This document shows, piece by piece, positions 7,533 through 17,495 of a stretch of 64,000 nt of DNA. Below the pieces are notes generated by a model, which worked only from the letters and a program-made list of their open reading frames with translations, did not search any database and had not been told where the DNA came from. The translations under genes and the position numbers were made by a program. Within the stretch, counting starts at the first letter, position 1, and each line of letters begins with the position of its first letter. The stretch is from Sulfitobacter pontiacus. GTDB taxonomy: Bacteria > Pseudomonadota > Alphaproteobacteria > Rhodobacterales > Rhodobacteraceae. The stretch covers positions 1,575,501-1,639,500 of the forward strand of contig NZ_CP160849.1 in the NCBI RefSeq assembly GCF_040790665.1. The letters are read 5' to 3'.

Positions 7533-9191
7533 ATGACATCGCGTTTTCGCATCACGCTTGGCCAGTTGAACCCCACCGTCGGGGATCTGGCCGGAAACGC
7601 AGACCTCGCGCGGGAGGCCTGGGCGCAGGGCAAAGAGGCAGGCGCCGATCTGGTTGCTTTGCCCGAGATGTTCCTGGCCGGGTATAACGCGCAAGATCTG
7701 GTGATGAAGCAGGCGTTCCAGCTGGATGTGATGACCCACCTCGAAGCGCTGGCGGCTGATTGTGCTGATGGGCCCGCGCTGGCCATCGGTGCGCCCTGGG
7801 TCGAAGGGGCCAAGCTCTATAACGCCTATCTGATCCTCAGAAACGGCAAGATCGCCAGCCGTGTCTTCAAGCACAACCTGCCGAACGAGACCGTGTTCGA
7901 CGAGGTGCGCATTTTCGACAGCGCGCCTTTGGGTGGGCCCTATGCCGTTGGCGATACCCGCATCGGCAGCCCGATCTGCGAAGACGCATGGCACCCCGAT
8001 GTGGCCGAAACGCTGGCCGAAACCGGGGCGGAGTTCCTGCTGGTGCCCAACGGATCGCCCTATTATCGCGGCAAATTCGAGACGCGGTTGAACCATATGG
8101 TCGCCCGCGTGGTCGAGACTGAACTGCCGCTGATCTATCTCAATATGGTGGGCGGTCAGGATGATCAGGTCTTTGACGGGGCGAGCTTTGCGCTGAACCC
8201 CGGCGGCAAGCTGGCGTTCCAGATGCCCGCCTTTGACGCGCAGATCGCGCATGTCGATCTTGAACAGACCCCCGAAGGCTGGCGCGTTGTCGAGGGCGAG
8301 AAGGCGCATATGCCGTCGGACCTTGAGCAGGATTACCGCGTCATGGTGCAGGGCTTGCGCGACTACATGGGCAAGACCGGGTTCAAGAAAGTGCTGCTGG
8401 GTCTGTCGGGCGGGATCGATTCGGCGATTGTGGCGACGATCGCTGTGGATGCGCTTGGCGCCGATAATGTGCGCTGTGTGATGCTGCCCTCCGAATATAC
8501 CTCCCAAGCCTCGCTGGACGATGCTGAAACCGTCGCCAAGGCGCTAGGCTGCCGCTACGACTATGTGCCGATTGCGCAGGGCCGTGCCGCGATCACCGAC
8601 ACGCTGGCCCCGCTGTTTGACGGCACCACCCCAGACCTGACCGAGGAAAACATCCAGTCGCGCCTGCGCGGTTTGCTGTTGATGGCGGTCAGCAACAAGT
8701 TCGGCGAGATGCTTTTGACCACAGGCAACAAGTCAGAGGTGGCGGTGGGCTACGCCACGATCTATGGTGACATGGCGGGGGGCTATAACCCCATCAAGGA
8801 TATGTATAAAACCCGCGTCTTCGACAGCTGCCGCTGGCGCAACGAGAACCACCGCGACTGGATGAAGGGCCCGGAGGGAGAAGTGATCGCACCGCGCATC
8901 ATCGACAAGCCGCCCTCGGCCGAGCTGCGCGAGGATCAGAAAGACAGCGACAGCCTGCCCGACTATCCCGATCTGGACGCGATGCTGACGATCCTTGTGG
9001 ATGATGACGGGTCCATCGCCGATTGCGTGGCAGCGGGCTTTGACCGCGAGGTTGCCAAAAAGGTCGAACACCTGCTCTATATCAGTGAATACAAACGGTT
9101 CCAGTCCGCCCCCGGTCCGCGTTTGACCAAGGGCGCGTTCTGGTTGGACCGCCGCTATCCCATCGTGAACCGCTGGCGCGACCCCAGTTGA
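7533..9191 (+). CDS. nadE: Glutamine-dependent NAD+ synthetase
   Basis: Converts deamido-NAD to NAD using glutamine nitrogen, the last step of NAD synthesis. It has 552 residues in two domains. The N-terminal nitrilase-like glutaminase has the Glu-Lys-Cys triad at E45 (LPEMFLAGY), K113 (VFKHNLPNE) and C149 (SPICEDAWH). The C-terminal N-type ATP pyrophosphatase has the P-loop GLSGGIDSAI and the TTGNKSE segment. The start at 7533 places the first strand (FRITLGQLNPTVGD) directly at the N-terminus, as in other two-domain NadE proteins; the in-frame extension upstream is not conserved-looking. nadD lies 32 kb away in the same window. The promoter is shared with the divergent MORN gene. Confidence 0.97.
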   Translation: MTSRFRITLGQLNPTVGDLAGNADLAREAWAQGKEAGADLVALPEMFLAGYNAQDLVMKQAFQLDVMTHLEALAADCADGPALAIGAPWVEGAKLYNAYLILRNGKIASRVFKHNLPNETVFDEVRIFDSAPLGGPYAVGDTRIGSPICEDAWHPDVAETLAETGAEFLLVPNGSPYYRGKFETRLNHMVARVVETELPLIYLNMVGGQDDQVFDGASFALNPGGKLAFQMPAFDAQIAHVDLEQTPEGWRVVEGEKAHMPSDLEQDYRVMVQGLRDYMGKTGFKKVLLGLSGGIDSAIVATIAVDALGADNVRCVMLPSEYTSQASLDDAETVAKALGCRYDYVPIAQGRAAITDTLAPLFDGTTPDLTEENIQSRLRGLLLMAVSNKFGEMLLTTGNKSEVAVGYATIYGDMAGGYNPIKDMYKTRVFDSCRWRNENHRDWMKGPEGEVIAPRIIDKPPSAELREDQKDSDSLPDYPDLDAMLTILVDDDGSIADCVAAGFDREVAKKVEHLLYISEYKRFQSAPGPRLTKGAFWLDRRYPIVNRWRDPS

Positions 9192-9268
9192 CCGCGCGGG
9201 CGACGCTGCACGTTATCTAGACAATGGTGCCGCGCTGTGACAAGCCAGCGGCCAATCAGGAGAACCCA

Positions 9269-10594
9269 ATGACCATCACCCGCTTCGCCCCGTCCCCGAC
9301 CGGCTATATCCACGTAGGCAACCTGCGCACGGCGCTGATGAACTATCTGATCGCCCGCAAGAACGGCGGAGAGTTCATCCTGCGGATCGACGACACCGAT
9401 CCGGTGCGCAGCAAGGAAGAATACGTCGACGTTCTGAAAGAAGACCTGACATGGCTCGGCCTGCATTGGGACCGCGTTGAGCGTCAGTCCGAGCGGTTGG
9501 ACAAATACCACGCCGCCGCGGACGAGCTGCGCAAGATCGGGCGTTTCTATGAAGCCTGGGAAACCCCGACCGAGCTGGACCTCAAGCGCAAAAAACAGCT
9601 CAACATGGGCAAGCCGCCGGTCTATGACCGCGCCGCGCTGAACCTGTCGGATGCGGAAAAAGCCAAGCTGCGCGACGAACGCGGCCCCGGTGTGTGGCGT
9701 TTCAAGCTGGATCAGGAACGGATCGAGTGGAAGGACGGTATCCTGGGCGATATCTCGATCGATGCGGCATCGGTCTCCGACCCCGTGTTGATCCGCGGCG
9801 ACGGGCAGATTTTGTATACTCTGGCGTCGGTCGTGGACGATACCGAAATGGGTGTGACCAATGTCGTGCGCGGGTCCGACCATGTGACCAACACGGCGAC
9901 ACAAATCCAGATCATGCAAGCGCTTGGCGGCATCGTGCCGACCTTTGCGCACCATTCGCTGTTGACTGGCCCGCAGGGCGAAGCGCTGTCGAAACGTCTG
10001 GGCGTTCTGGCGCTGCGCGACTTGCGCGAGCGCGGTGTGCATCCTTTTGCGCTGCTGTCGACAATGGCGCGCCTGGGCTCTTCGGACCCGATTGAACTGC
10101 GCACCGATATGGAGAGCCTGATCGACGGTTTCGACATCGAACGCTTCGGCTCAGCGCCGACCAAATTCGACGTCGAGGACCTGTTCCCCATGACCGGCCG
10201 CTATCTGCAGACCCTCCCACTTGAGGCCGTCGCAGGCGACATCGCAGCCCTTGGTGTGCCCGAGGATAAAGCCGCGCTGTTCTGGCAGGTCACCCGCGAA
10301 AACATCACCACGTTGCACGATCTGAAAGGTTGGTGGCAGATGTTCAGCGAAGGCGCAGAGCCTGTGATCGCAGACGAGGATAAAGAATTCGTCGCCGAAG
10401 CCCTGGCGCTTCTGCCCGAGGGCGAGTTTGACGAAAGCACCTGGGGCACATGGACGGCCGCCGTGAAAGAGCAGACCGGCCGCAAGGGCAAGGGGCTGTT
10501 CATGCCGCTGCGTCTGGCGCTGACTGGTAAACCCCACGGCCCCGACATGGGGGCGGTGCTGCCGTTGCTGCAAGTCGTGAAGGCACGCGGGTGA
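9269..10594 (+). CDS. gltX: Glutamate--tRNA ligase
   Basis: A class I aminoacyl-tRNA synthetase of 441 residues that charges tRNA-Glu. HIGH is represented by FAPSPTGYIHVGNLRTA near the N-terminus. The KMSKS region reads EALSKRLGVLALRDL near residue 240. The start at 9269 follows AGGAGA with 5-base spacing and puts the Rossmann strand (TRFAPSPTG) at residue 3. Many Rhodobacteraceae carry two gltX copies. The protein is a little shorter than the usual GltX of about 465-470 residues, so it may be the second paralogue, possibly with altered tRNA preference. Whether another copy exists cannot be judged from this window. Confidence 0.93.
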   Translation: MTITRFAPSPTGYIHVGNLRTALMNYLIARKNGGEFILRIDDTDPVRSKEEYVDVLKEDLTWLGLHWDRVERQSERLDKYHAAADELRKIGRFYEAWETPTELDLKRKKQLNMGKPPVYDRAALNLSDAEKAKLRDERGPGVWRFKLDQERIEWKDGILGDISIDAASVSDPVLIRGDGQILYTLASVVDDTEMGVTNVVRGSDHVTNTATQIQIMQALGGIVPTFAHHSLLTGPQGEALSKRLGVLALRDLRERGVHPFALLSTMARLGSSDPIELRTDMESLIDGFDIERFGSAPTKFDVEDLFPMTGRYLQTLPLEAVAGDIAALGVPEDKAALFWQVTRENITTLHDLKGWWQMFSEGAEPVIADEDKEFVAEALALLPEGEFDESTWGTWTAAVKEQTGRKGKGLFMPLRLALTGKPHGPDMGAVLPLLQVVKARG

Positions 10595-10690
10595 AACGGG
10601 CCGGGTTCACGGGCGCAAGTTCGGGAGCCTTCGGCGAGAGTTTATCTGGCAAAATGAAGCCGCTGTCGGCTGACATAGGGCGCGTCTATC

Positions 10691-12088
10691 ATGGTTGATG
10701 GGCGCGCCAAATTTTTGTCGGGCAATCTGTTCGGGCATGTCGCCAATATGTCTTTGCTGGCCTCTGTCGGGCTGGTGGCGGTGTTCCTTGTCGATTTTGT
10801 CGACATGATTTTCATCTCTATGTTGGGCAAGGCAGAGCTGGCGGCGGCCATCGGCTATGCCGGTGCGATCCTGTTTTTCACCACCTCCTTCGGGATCGGA
10901 TTGGGCATCGCGGCGGGGGCCTTGGTCGCGCGGGCCTTGGGGCAGGACAACGCGCAGCTCGCGACAGAGAGGACGACCCATGCGCTGTGCTATGGCGCGG
11001 TCTTTGGCGTGATCTTTGCGCTTTGTGTGTTCCTGTCGCTGGATGTGCTGGTCGGATGGGTCGGCGCTGGCGGTGAGACGGCGGCGCTGGCGGTGGATTT
11101 CCTGCAGATCGTCGTGCCGTCGGTGCCATTTCTGATGGTTGGTATGATGGGCAGCGCGATCCTGCGGGCCCATGGGGATGCGCGGCGGGCGATGATGGCG
11201 ACCATTGCGGGGGGCATCGTGAATGCCATTCTCGATCCGATCCTGATCTTTACCTTCGATCTGGGGCTGACCGGTGCGGCTTGGGCGTCTTTTGTGGCGC
11301 GGGTGGTGATTGCCTATACCGCCCTGATGCCAATTGTGCGCCACTATGGCGGGATCGCGATGCCGCGCCCCGCGGGGCTATGGCGCGATCTGATGCCCGT
11401 GTTGTCCATCGCGGTGCCCGCCATTCTGACGCAGGTCGCCACGCCGGTAGGGCAGGCCTATGTGACCCGTGCAATGGCGGCCTATGGCGAGGATGCTGTC
11501 GCAGGCATGGCGATTGTCAGCCGCATGATGCCGGTTGCCTTTGCCGTGATCTTTGCCCTGTCAGGGGCAGTAGGGCCGATCATCGGGCAGAACTTTGGCG
11601 CGGGCGATCTGGGGCGGGTCAAGCGGACCTATGCCGCGGGGGTCAGCTTTGCCGCTTTGGTGATCGTCGTGATCTCGGCCGCGCTGTTTGCCTTCCGCGC
11701 GCCGCTGGCGGCGATGTTTGATGCGCAGGGGATCACCTTGACGTTGATCTATCTGTTCTGCGGGCCGCTGTCCTTGGCGTTCTTTTTCAACGGTGTGTTG
11801 TTCGTGTCGAATGCGGCGTTCAACAATATGGGCCACCCCTATTATTCGACCGTGACCAACTGGGGTCGCAACACGCTGGGGATGATCCCGCTGGTCTGGG
11901 GTGGCAGCCTGCTGTTCGGGGCCCCCGGTGTACTGATCGGGCAGGCGGCGGCGGGGGTGCTGTTCGGGGCGCTGGCCTGGGTGCTCGCGCGGCGGATGAT
12001 CGCGCAAGGCGGACAGCGCAAACGCGCCAAGCCAGAGGTTTTCGCCCGCGACGGGCGGTTGATGTCGCTACTGCACCTGCGCCGATAG
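10691..12088 (+). CDS. MATE-family multidrug/cation antiporter
   Basis: An integral membrane protein of 465 residues with about 12 hydrophobic segments in two six-helix halves. The first half includes FLVDFVDMIFISMLGKAELAA and SFGIGLGIAAGALVARALGQ; the second half has the matching SGAVGPIIGQNFGAGDLGRV. These paired GQxxGA-type loops are characteristic of MATE/DinF exporters, which expel cationic drugs or metabolites against Na+ or H+. The last 21 bases overlap the convergent cyclotransferase gene, with no terminator in between. A long ORF opposite its first half has no protein-like features and was discarded. Confidence 0.92.
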   Translation: MVDGRAKFLSGNLFGHVANMSLLASVGLVAVFLVDFVDMIFISMLGKAELAAAIGYAGAILFFTTSFGIGLGIAAGALVARALGQDNAQLATERTTHALCYGAVFGVIFALCVFLSLDVLVGWVGAGGETAALAVDFLQIVVPSVPFLMVGMMGSAILRAHGDARRAMMATIAGGIVNAILDPILIFTFDLGLTGAAWASFVARVVIAYTALMPIVRHYGGIAMPRPAGLWRDLMPVLSIAVPAILTQVATPVGQAYVTRAMAAYGEDAVAGMAIVSRMMPVAFAVIFALSGAVGPIIGQNFGAGDLGRVKRTYAAGVSFAALVIVVISAALFAFRAPLAAMFDAQGITLTLIYLFCGPLSLAFFFNGVLFVSNAAFNNMGHPYYSTVTNWGRNTLGMIPLVWGGSLLFGAPGVLIGQAAAGVLFGALAWVLARRMIAQGGQRKRAKPEVFARDGRLMSLLHLRR

Positions 12089-12622
12089 GCGGGTCAGATG
12101 CTGGTCGACCAGCGCGGTTTCCTGCGTGGTAAGCTCTTGCGCGCGCGGGTATTTTGGCGCGGCGCGGTCATTCAGGATCGGCGTATCCCAGCCCCGCGTC
12201 GTGTCAAAGAAGCGCTGCACCCCGTCGATGCCATATTCGCGCAGGAACCCCTGCACCACCACATCAAGATAGCTGAGCAGGATGGTATGGTCGCCCGATG
12301 TCACATGGGTGTCTGTGGGCACGGAATAATGTGCCATATCGGGGGCCGGGATGATGTCATGCACCACCGCCCCGTTCGATCCGATGCGATCATAGTTGGT
12401 TTCGCGTGTATCCAGCGCCACCCAGTCCGCACCGGGGACCGCCGCGATCAACCCGTCGATCACGGTGCCTTCTTCGGGCAGGACGCTCAGGAACACATGC
12501 GACGCCCCTTCGATGCGCACCCAAAGCCGGTGCCAGCCGCGAAGCTGCGCCGGACGGGCGTCGGGGTAGGCGTGGGTATTGCGATTTACGAGGCTGCCAT
12601 AGCCGAAAAAATATGGTGTCAT
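12068..12622 (-). CDS. Gamma-glutamylcyclotransferase-fold protein
   Basis: A 184-residue protein. The start at 12622 puts the family signature FGYGSLVNRNTH at residues 5-16; an upstream extension would add 49 residues without similarity. The FGYGSLV loop is the glutamyl-binding motif of the GGCT/AIG2 fold, and RGWHRLWV resembles the second conserved strand. The catalytic Glu cannot be assigned with certainty, because several Glu are available (LPEEGTVIDG, DTRETNYD). The enzyme may cyclise gamma-glutamyl peptides or amines in glutathione turnover, but the substrate is unproven. The gene ends inside the MATE gene on the other strand and shares its upstream region with the gcv riboswitch promoter. 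Confidence 0.75.
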   Translation of the reverse strand: MTPYFFGYGSLVNRNTHAYPDARPAQLRGWHRLWVRIEGASHVFLSVLPEEGTVIDGLIAAVPGADWVALDTRETNYDRIGSNGAVVHDIIPAPDMAHYSVPTDTHVTSGDHTILLSYLDVVVQGFLREYGIDGVQRFFDTTRGWDTPILNDRAAPKYPRAQELTTQETALVDQHLTRLSAQVQ

Positions 12623-12739
12623 GCGGGTGTTTTGGCGCCGCTGCGCGATGATGTCCACATCTTGCACGCGCAGCACCCGACGCACTGCCCAATATCGCGG
12701 CACCGGATGAAAGTTTTCGCGCCGCCCTATCAACTTTGC

Positions 12740-12767
12740 TTGACGCAGCGCTGCGTTCCGGCATAGC
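12740..12767 (+). promoter_or_regulatory. Candidate gcv promoter
   Basis: TTGACG (12740-12745) and CATAGC (12762-12767) are separated by 16 bases and end 13 bases before the glycine riboswitch. The -35 matches 5 of 6 and the -10 only 3 of 6, so position is the main support. Confidence 0.45.
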
Positions 12768-12779
12768 ACTTGCCCACAC

Positions 12780-12933
12780 CGTTACGGGAGAACCGGCGCA
12801 AGCCGGTGCCGAAGGAGCAACCGCCCCGGAAACTCTCAGGCCAAAGGACCGCAACGGGACCTAACAACTCTGGAGAGTGACGCGACAGCGTCCGCCGAAG
12901 GGATAACGATCTCAGGCGAAAGGACAGAGGGGG
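12780..12933 (+). ncRNA. Tandem glycine riboswitch
   Basis: Two consecutive glycine aptamers. The first has GGGAGA, GCCGAAGGAGCAA and ACTCTCAGGCCAAAGGACC (to about 12850). The second has CTGGAGAG, GCCGAAGGG and ATCTCAGGCGAAAGGACAGAGG (about 12869-12933). The paired CTCAGGCxAAAGGAC cores are diagnostic of this class. It lies 80 bases before gcvT, as expected for an ON switch that induces glycine cleavage when glycine is abundant. No strong terminator is seen between it and gcvT, so control may act on translation initiation. Confidence 0.95.
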
Positions 12934-13014
12934 CATTTGACAGGCTGCATTCCCGCGGTCTGCTGGGTGCCAGTATGGTCGATGGCCTTCTGGATAGGGA
13001 AAGGCCGCGTGACC

Positions 13015-14139
13015 ATGAGCGATTTGCAACAGACACCGCTATACGATCTTCATCTGGAACTGGGGGGCAAGATGGTGCCCTTTGCGGGCTATTCCATGCC
13101 TGTGCAATATCCGATGGGCGTGATGAAAGAGCACCTGCACACCCGCGCCGCAGCGGGCGTCTTTGACGTCAGCCACATGGGGCAGGTGATGGTGACCGGC
13201 CCGTCGTGGGACGCCGTGGCGCTGGCGTTCGAGACATTGGTGCCGATGAATGTGCTGGGGCTGGAAGACGGGCGGCAGCGCTATGGGTTCTTCACCAATG
13301 ACGCCGGCGGGATCGAGGATGACCTGATGTTCGCGCGCCGTGGGGATGACCTGTTTGTTGTGGTCAACGCCGCCTGCAAGGATGCCGATATCGCACGCAT
13401 GAAGGCGGCGTTGGAGCCAGAGATCACCGTGACCCCGATCACCGACCGCGCGCTGGTGGCTGTGCAGGGCCCTGCGGCGGGGGCGGCTGTGGCGTCGCTT
13501 GATGCCGCTGCGGACGGAATGCGGTTCATGGATTTCGGCACATTGACGCTGGACGGGGTAGAGGTCTGGGCCTCGCGGTCGGGCTATACCGGCGAGGATG
13601 GCTTCGAGATTTCGGTGCCGGAGGCCCACGCCGAAGCGCTGGTCCGCCGGCTACTGGAGGTCGAGGGTGTGGAACCCATTGGTCTGGGCGCGCGGGATTC
13701 GCTGCGGCTTGAGGCGGGATTGTGTCTTTATGGCAATGACATCGACGCAGGCACCAATCCGGTCGAGGCCAGCCTGACCTGGGCGATCCAGAAAGCGCGC
13801 CGCGCCGGTGGTGAACGCGCGGGCGGCTACCCCGGTGCCGATGCCGTTCAGACGGCGTTCGACGATGGTGTCGGCCGCAAGCGTGTCGGTCTGGCCCCCG
13901 AAGGCCGTGCGCCGATGCGCGACGGGACACCGCTGTTTGACGCGGCGACAGGGGGCACGCAGGTGGGCGAGGTCACCTCGGGCAGTTTCGGGCCGACGGT
14001 AGGCGGGCCTGTCGCAATGGGCTATGTCAGTGAGGCGCAGGCGGGTATTGATACGATGCTGTGGGGCGAAGTCCGTGGCAAGCGTCTGCCGGTGACTGTG
14101 GCCAAGCTGCCCTTTGTTGCGGCGAATTTTAAAAGATAA
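13015..14139 (+). CDS. gcvT: Glycine cleavage system T protein (aminomethyltransferase)
   Basis: Transfers the methylene unit from aminomethyl-lipoyl-H protein to tetrahydrofolate and releases ammonia. It is 374 residues, the usual length. Conserved segments are PLYDLHLELGGKMVPFAGYSMP at the start, FDVSHMGQ, SRSGYTGEDGFEI and LGARDSLRLEAGLCLYGND (folate-binding region). I choose 13015 because it follows GGGAAAGG and starts just before the conserved PLYDLH; earlier in-frame codons lie at the end of the riboswitch leader. It is the first gene of gcvT-gcvH-gcvP and is separated from gcvH by 19 bases. Confidence 0.96.
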   Translation: MSDLQQTPLYDLHLELGGKMVPFAGYSMPVQYPMGVMKEHLHTRAAAGVFDVSHMGQVMVTGPSWDAVALAFETLVPMNVLGLEDGRQRYGFFTNDAGGIEDDLMFARRGDDLFVVVNAACKDADIARMKAALEPEITVTPITDRALVAVQGPAAGAAVASLDAAADGMRFMDFGTLTLDGVEVWASRSGYTGEDGFEISVPEAHAEALVRRLLEVEGVEPIGLGARDSLRLEAGLCLYGNDIDAGTNPVEASLTWAIQKARRAGGERAGGYPGADAVQTAFDDGVGRKRVGLAPEGRAPMRDGTPLFDAATGGTQVGEVTSGSFGPTVGGPVAMGYVSEAQAGIDTMLWGEVRGKRLPVTVAKLPFVAANFKR

Positions 14140-14158
14140 TCTAGCGAAGGATGAAAGA

Positions 14159-14518
14159 ATGAAGTTTACCGAAGAGCACGAATGGCTGCGGGTTGAAGGC
14201 GACGAGATCGTCGTTGGCATCACCATCCACGCCGCCGAACAACTGGGCGACGTGGTGTTTGTCGAACTGCCCGACGAAGGCACGACCGTCAGCAAGGACG
14301 ACGAGGTCGTCGTGATCGAATCCGTCAAGGCTGCGTCCGACATTCTGGCACCGATCGATGGAGAGATCATCGAGGTCAACAGCACGCTGTCCGACAACCC
14401 CGCGATGGTGAATGACGATCCGCAGGGCGATGCGTGGTTCTTCAAGATGAAGGCGTCCGATCCGAGCCAGATGGACGAGTTCATGGACGAAGCCGCCTAT
14501 CAGAAGTTCATCGGGTAA
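14159..14518 (+). CDS. gcvH: Glycine cleavage system H protein (lipoyl carrier)
   Basis: The small lipoylated shuttle, 119 residues, that carries the aminomethyl group between P, T and L proteins. The biotinyl/lipoyl fold is evident: [12 protein letters not shown] at the N-terminus, [19 protein letters not shown], and the lipoyl loop [10 protein letters not shown] with the modified Lys at about position 57. The ATG at 14159 follows CGAAGGATG-type ribosome sequence. The longer in-frame version begins inside gcvT and lacks conservation. An intrinsic terminator lies directly downstream, before gcvP. Confidence 0.97.
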   Translation: MKFTEEHEWLRVEGDEIVVGITIHAAEQLGDVVFVELPDEGTTVSKDDEVVVIESVKAASDILAPIDGEIIEVNSTLSDNPAMVNDDPQGDAWFFKMKASDPSQMDEFMDEAAYQKFIG

Positions 14519-14528
14519 ATCCCGCTGC

Positions 14529-14557
14529 CCCCGTCGGAGCCTCCGGCGGGGATTTTT
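14529..14557 (+). terminator. Intra-operon terminator between gcvH and gcvP
   Basis: A stem of CCCCG-T-CGGA over loop GCC with TCCG-G-CGGGG makes ten pairs including one wobble, followed by ATTTTTA. It has the form of a Rho-independent terminator although gcvP continues the operon 29 bases later. Confidence 0.75.
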
Positions 14558-14577
14558 ATACCATTTGGAAGAGGGGC
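14529..14577 (+). repeat. Composite intergenic element, copy 1 (hairpin plus ACCATTTGGAAG)
   Basis: A GC hairpin, then GGGGATTTTTAT, then ACCATTTGGAAGAGGG. The same arrangement recurs before the genes at 27682 and 30101, always in the same strand as the next gene. Confidence 0.55.
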
Positions 14578-14585
14578 CCCGCGCC

Positions 14586-17429
14586 ATGGTTTTCAAACCG
14601 ACCGAATATTTGCCGTATGATTTTGCCAACCGCAGACATATCGGGCCGTCCCCGGCAGAGATGTCGGACATGTTGAAAACCGTCGGCGCGCAGAGCCTTG
14701 GCGCGTTGATTGATGACACGATGCCCGCGCAGATCCGGCAGAAAGAGCCGCTGGATTTCGGCAAGCCCATGTCAGAGCGCGAAGTGCTGGAATACATGCG
14801 CGTGGTGGCGGGCAAGAACAAGGTGCTCACCTCGTTGATCGGGCAGGGCTATCACGGCACGGTGACGCCGCCTGCGATCCAGCGCAATATTTTTGAAAAC
14901 CCCGCATGGTACACGGCCTACACCCCCTACCAGCCCGAGATCAGCCAAGGGCGTCTTGAGGCATTGCTGAACTTCCAGACCATGGTCAGCGATCTGACCG
15001 GGCTTGAGGTCGCCAATGCGTCCTTGCTGGACGAGGCGACGGCTTGTGCCGAGGCGATGACCATGGCGCTGCGCCTGTCGAAATCAAGGGCCAAGGCGTT
15101 CTTTGTCGACCGCGATTGCCACCCCCAGAACATCGCCGTGATCCAGACCCGCGCAGCCCCGCTGGATATCGAGGTGATCATCGGCGACCCTGACAAGATG
15201 GACGCGAGCGCTGTCTTCGGGGCGCTGTTCCAGTACCCTGGCACCTACGGCCATGTGCGCGACTTTACCGACCATATGGCCGCGCTCCATGAGGCAGGTG
15301 CCTTGGGCGTCGTATCCGCTGATCCGATGGCGCTGACGTTGCTGAAAGAACCCGGTGCCATGGGGGCCGATATCGCCGTTGGCTCCACTCAGCGGTTCGG
15401 CGTCCCTGAAGGATATGGCGGTCCGCATGCGGCCTATATGGCGTGCAAGGATGCCTATAAGCGTGCAATGCCGGGGCGGATTGTGGGTGTGTCGATTGAT
15501 GCCCACGGCAACCGCGCTTACCGACTGTCCCTTCAGACCCGCGAGCAGCATATCCGGCGTGAAAAGGCGACCTCTAACGTTTGCACGGCGCAGGCTTTGC
15601 TGGCGGTGATGGCGTCGATGTATGCGGTGTTCCACGGGCCCGAGGGGCTGAAGGCCATCGCGCAACGCATCCATCGCAAGGCGGTGCGCTTGGCGAACGG
15701 GCTGGAGGAGGCCGGCTTTAAAGTCGATCCCAAATCCTTCTTTGACACGGTGACGGTTGATGTCGGCCCCTTGCAGGCTGCAGTCATGAAATCCGCGGTG
15801 GACGAAGGCATCAACCTGCGCCGCGTCGGTGAAACACGTGTCGGCATCACGCTGGACGAACGGACGGTGCCCGAGACGATCGAAGCTGTCTGGCGCGCCT
15901 TCGGCATCCGCCGCAGCGACGAGAAATTCGAGGCGCAGTATCGGTTCCCCGATGATATGCTACGTGAAAGCGCCTATCTCACCCATCCGATCTTCCACAT
16001 GAACCGCGCCGAGACCGAGATGATGCGCTACATGCGCCGTCTGGCCGACCGTGATCTGGCGCTGGACCGCGCGATGATCCCGCTGGGGTCCTGCACGATG
16101 AAGCTGAATTCGGCTGCGGAGATGATGCCCGTCAGCTGGCGCGAGTTTTCGATGATCCACCCGTTTGTGCCGCAGGATCAGGCGCTTGGTTACAAGCATA
16201 TGATCGACGACCTGTCGGCCAAGCTTTGTGACATCACGGGGTATGATGCGATTTCCATGCAGCCGAATTCTGGCGCGCAGGGGGAATATGCCGGCCTTCT
16301 GGCGATTGCGTCCTATCACCGTGCCAACGGGCAGGGGCATCGCAACATCTGCCTGATCCCCATGTCGGCCCATGGCACCAACCCCGCCAGCGCCAATATG
16401 GTCGGCTGGAAGGTAGTCGTGATCAAGACGGCGGCCAATGGTGACATCGACTTGGATGACTTCCGCGCGAAGGCGGAAAAGCACAGCGAGAACCTTGCCG
16501 GTTGCATGATCACCTATCCCTCGACCCACGGCGTATTCGAGGAAACCGTGACCGAGGTGACCAAGATCACCCATGATCACGGTGGGCAGGTCTATATCGA
16601 CGGGGCGAATATGAACGCGATGGTCGGTCTGGCGCGTCCGGGCGATGTCGGCGGGGATGTCAGCCACCTGAACCTGCACAAGACCTTCTGCATCCCGCAT
16701 GGGGGCGGTGGCCCCGGCATGGGGCCGATTGGCGTGAAATCACATCTTATCCCCCATGTGCCCGGCCATCCGAACGGCGGTGAGGGCGCCGTTTCGGCGG
16801 CACCCTACGGGTCGCCATCGTTGCTGCCGATCTCGTGGTCGTATTGCTTGATGATGGGCGGTGACGGGCTGACGCAGGCGACGCGGGTGGCGATCCTGAA
16901 TGCCAACTACATTGCCAAGCGGCTCGAAGGGGCGTTCGAGGTGCTGTACAAGGGGCCGACGGGACGCGTTGCCCATGAATGTATCTTTGACGTGCGCCCG
17001 TTCGAGGATAGCGCAGGCGTGACGGTCGATGACATCGCGAAACGTCTGATCGACGCCGGCTTCCATGCGCCGACGATGAGCTTCCCTGTCGCGGGCACGC
17101 TGATGGTGGAACCGACCGAGTCGGAAACCAAGGCCGAGCTGGACCGTTTCTGCGACGCGATGCTTGCGATCCGTGACGAAATCCGCGCAATCGAGAACGG
17201 CGATATGCCGCGCGAGAACAACGCGCTGAAGAACGCGCCGCACACGGTCGAGGATCTGGTTGGCGAGTGGGATCGTCCCTACACGCGCGAACAGGGCTGC
17301 TTCCCCCCCGGTGCGTTCCGCGTCGACAAATACTGGCCTCCGGTCAACCGTGTCGACAACGTGCATGGTGACCGTAACCTGATCTGCACCTGCCCCCCGA
17401 TGGAGGAATACGCAGAGGCGGCTGAGTAA
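14586..17429 (+). CDS. gcvP: Glycine dehydrogenase (decarboxylating), P protein
   Basis: The PLP-dependent P protein decarboxylates glycine and loads the aminomethyl group onto H protein. It is 947 residues, the fused alpha/beta form. The N-terminal pseudo-active half contains [32 protein letters not shown] and [15 protein letters not shown]. The C-terminal active half contains [34 protein letters not shown] and the PLP-binding Lys699 in [17 protein letters not shown]. The start at 14586 is supported by the [23 protein letters not shown]-terminus; seven upstream in-frame residues are read from the repeat element. It lies after a terminator-like hairpin, so its level may be set separately from gcvTH. 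Confidence 0.97.
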   Translation: MVFKPTEYLPYDFANRRHIGPSPAEMSDMLKTVGAQSLGALIDDTMPAQIRQKEPLDFGKPMSEREVLEYMRVVAGKNKVLTSLIGQGYHGTVTPPAIQRNIFENPAWYTAYTPYQPEISQGRLEALLNFQTMVSDLTGLEVANASLLDEATACAEAMTMALRLSKSRAKAFFVDRDCHPQNIAVIQTRAAPLDIEVIIGDPDKMDASAVFGALFQYPGTYGHVRDFTDHMAALHEAGALGVVSADPMALTLLKEPGAMGADIAVGSTQRFGVPEGYGGPHAAYMACKDAYKRAMPGRIVGVSIDAHGNRAYRLSLQTREQHIRREKATSNVCTAQALLAVMASMYAVFHGPEGLKAIAQRIHRKAVRLANGLEEAGFKVDPKSFFDTVTVDVGPLQAAVMKSAVDEGINLRRVGETRVGITLDERTVPETIEAVWRAFGIRRSDEKFEAQYRFPDDMLRESAYLTHPIFHMNRAETEMMRYMRRLADRDLALDRAMIPLGSCTMKLNSAAEMMPVSWREFSMIHPFVPQDQALGYKHMIDDLSAKLCDITGYDAISMQPNSGAQGEYAGLLAIASYHRANGQGHRNICLIPMSAHGTNPASANMVGWKVVVIKTAANGDIDLDDFRAKAEKHSENLAGCMITYPSTHGVFEETVTEVTKITHDHGGQVYIDGANMNAMVGLARPGDVGGDVSHLNLHKTFCIPHGGGGPGMGPIGVKSHLIPHVPGHPNGGEGAVSAAPYGSPSLLPISWSYCLMMGGDGLTQATRVAILNANYIAKRLEGAFEVLYKGPTGRVAHECIFDVRPFEDSAGVTVDDIAKRLIDAGFHAPTMSFPVAGTLMVEPTESETKAELDRFCDAMLAIRDEIRAIENGDMPRENNALKNAPHTVEDLVGEWDRPYTREQGCFPPGAFRVDKYWPPVNRVDNVHGDRNLICTCPPMEEYAEAAE

Positions 17430-17453
17430 GCTGTTCCCTATATATGTGATCGA

Positions 17454-17485
17454 ACGGGCGCGGGGGAAACCTCGCGCCCGTTTTG
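17454..17485 (+). terminator. Terminator after gcvP
   Basis: ACGGGCGCG pairs with CGCGCCCGT around a ten-base loop and is followed by TTTTGC. It closes the gcv operon, and the partner on the other strand is the 3' end of the phosphatase gene. Confidence 0.85.
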
Positions 17486-17495
17486 CATTGGGGGC

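Noticed and set aside
10607..11344. Minus-strand ORF opposite the MATE gene
   Set aside because: His/Arg/Gln-rich without any domain; shadow of a membrane-protein gene.
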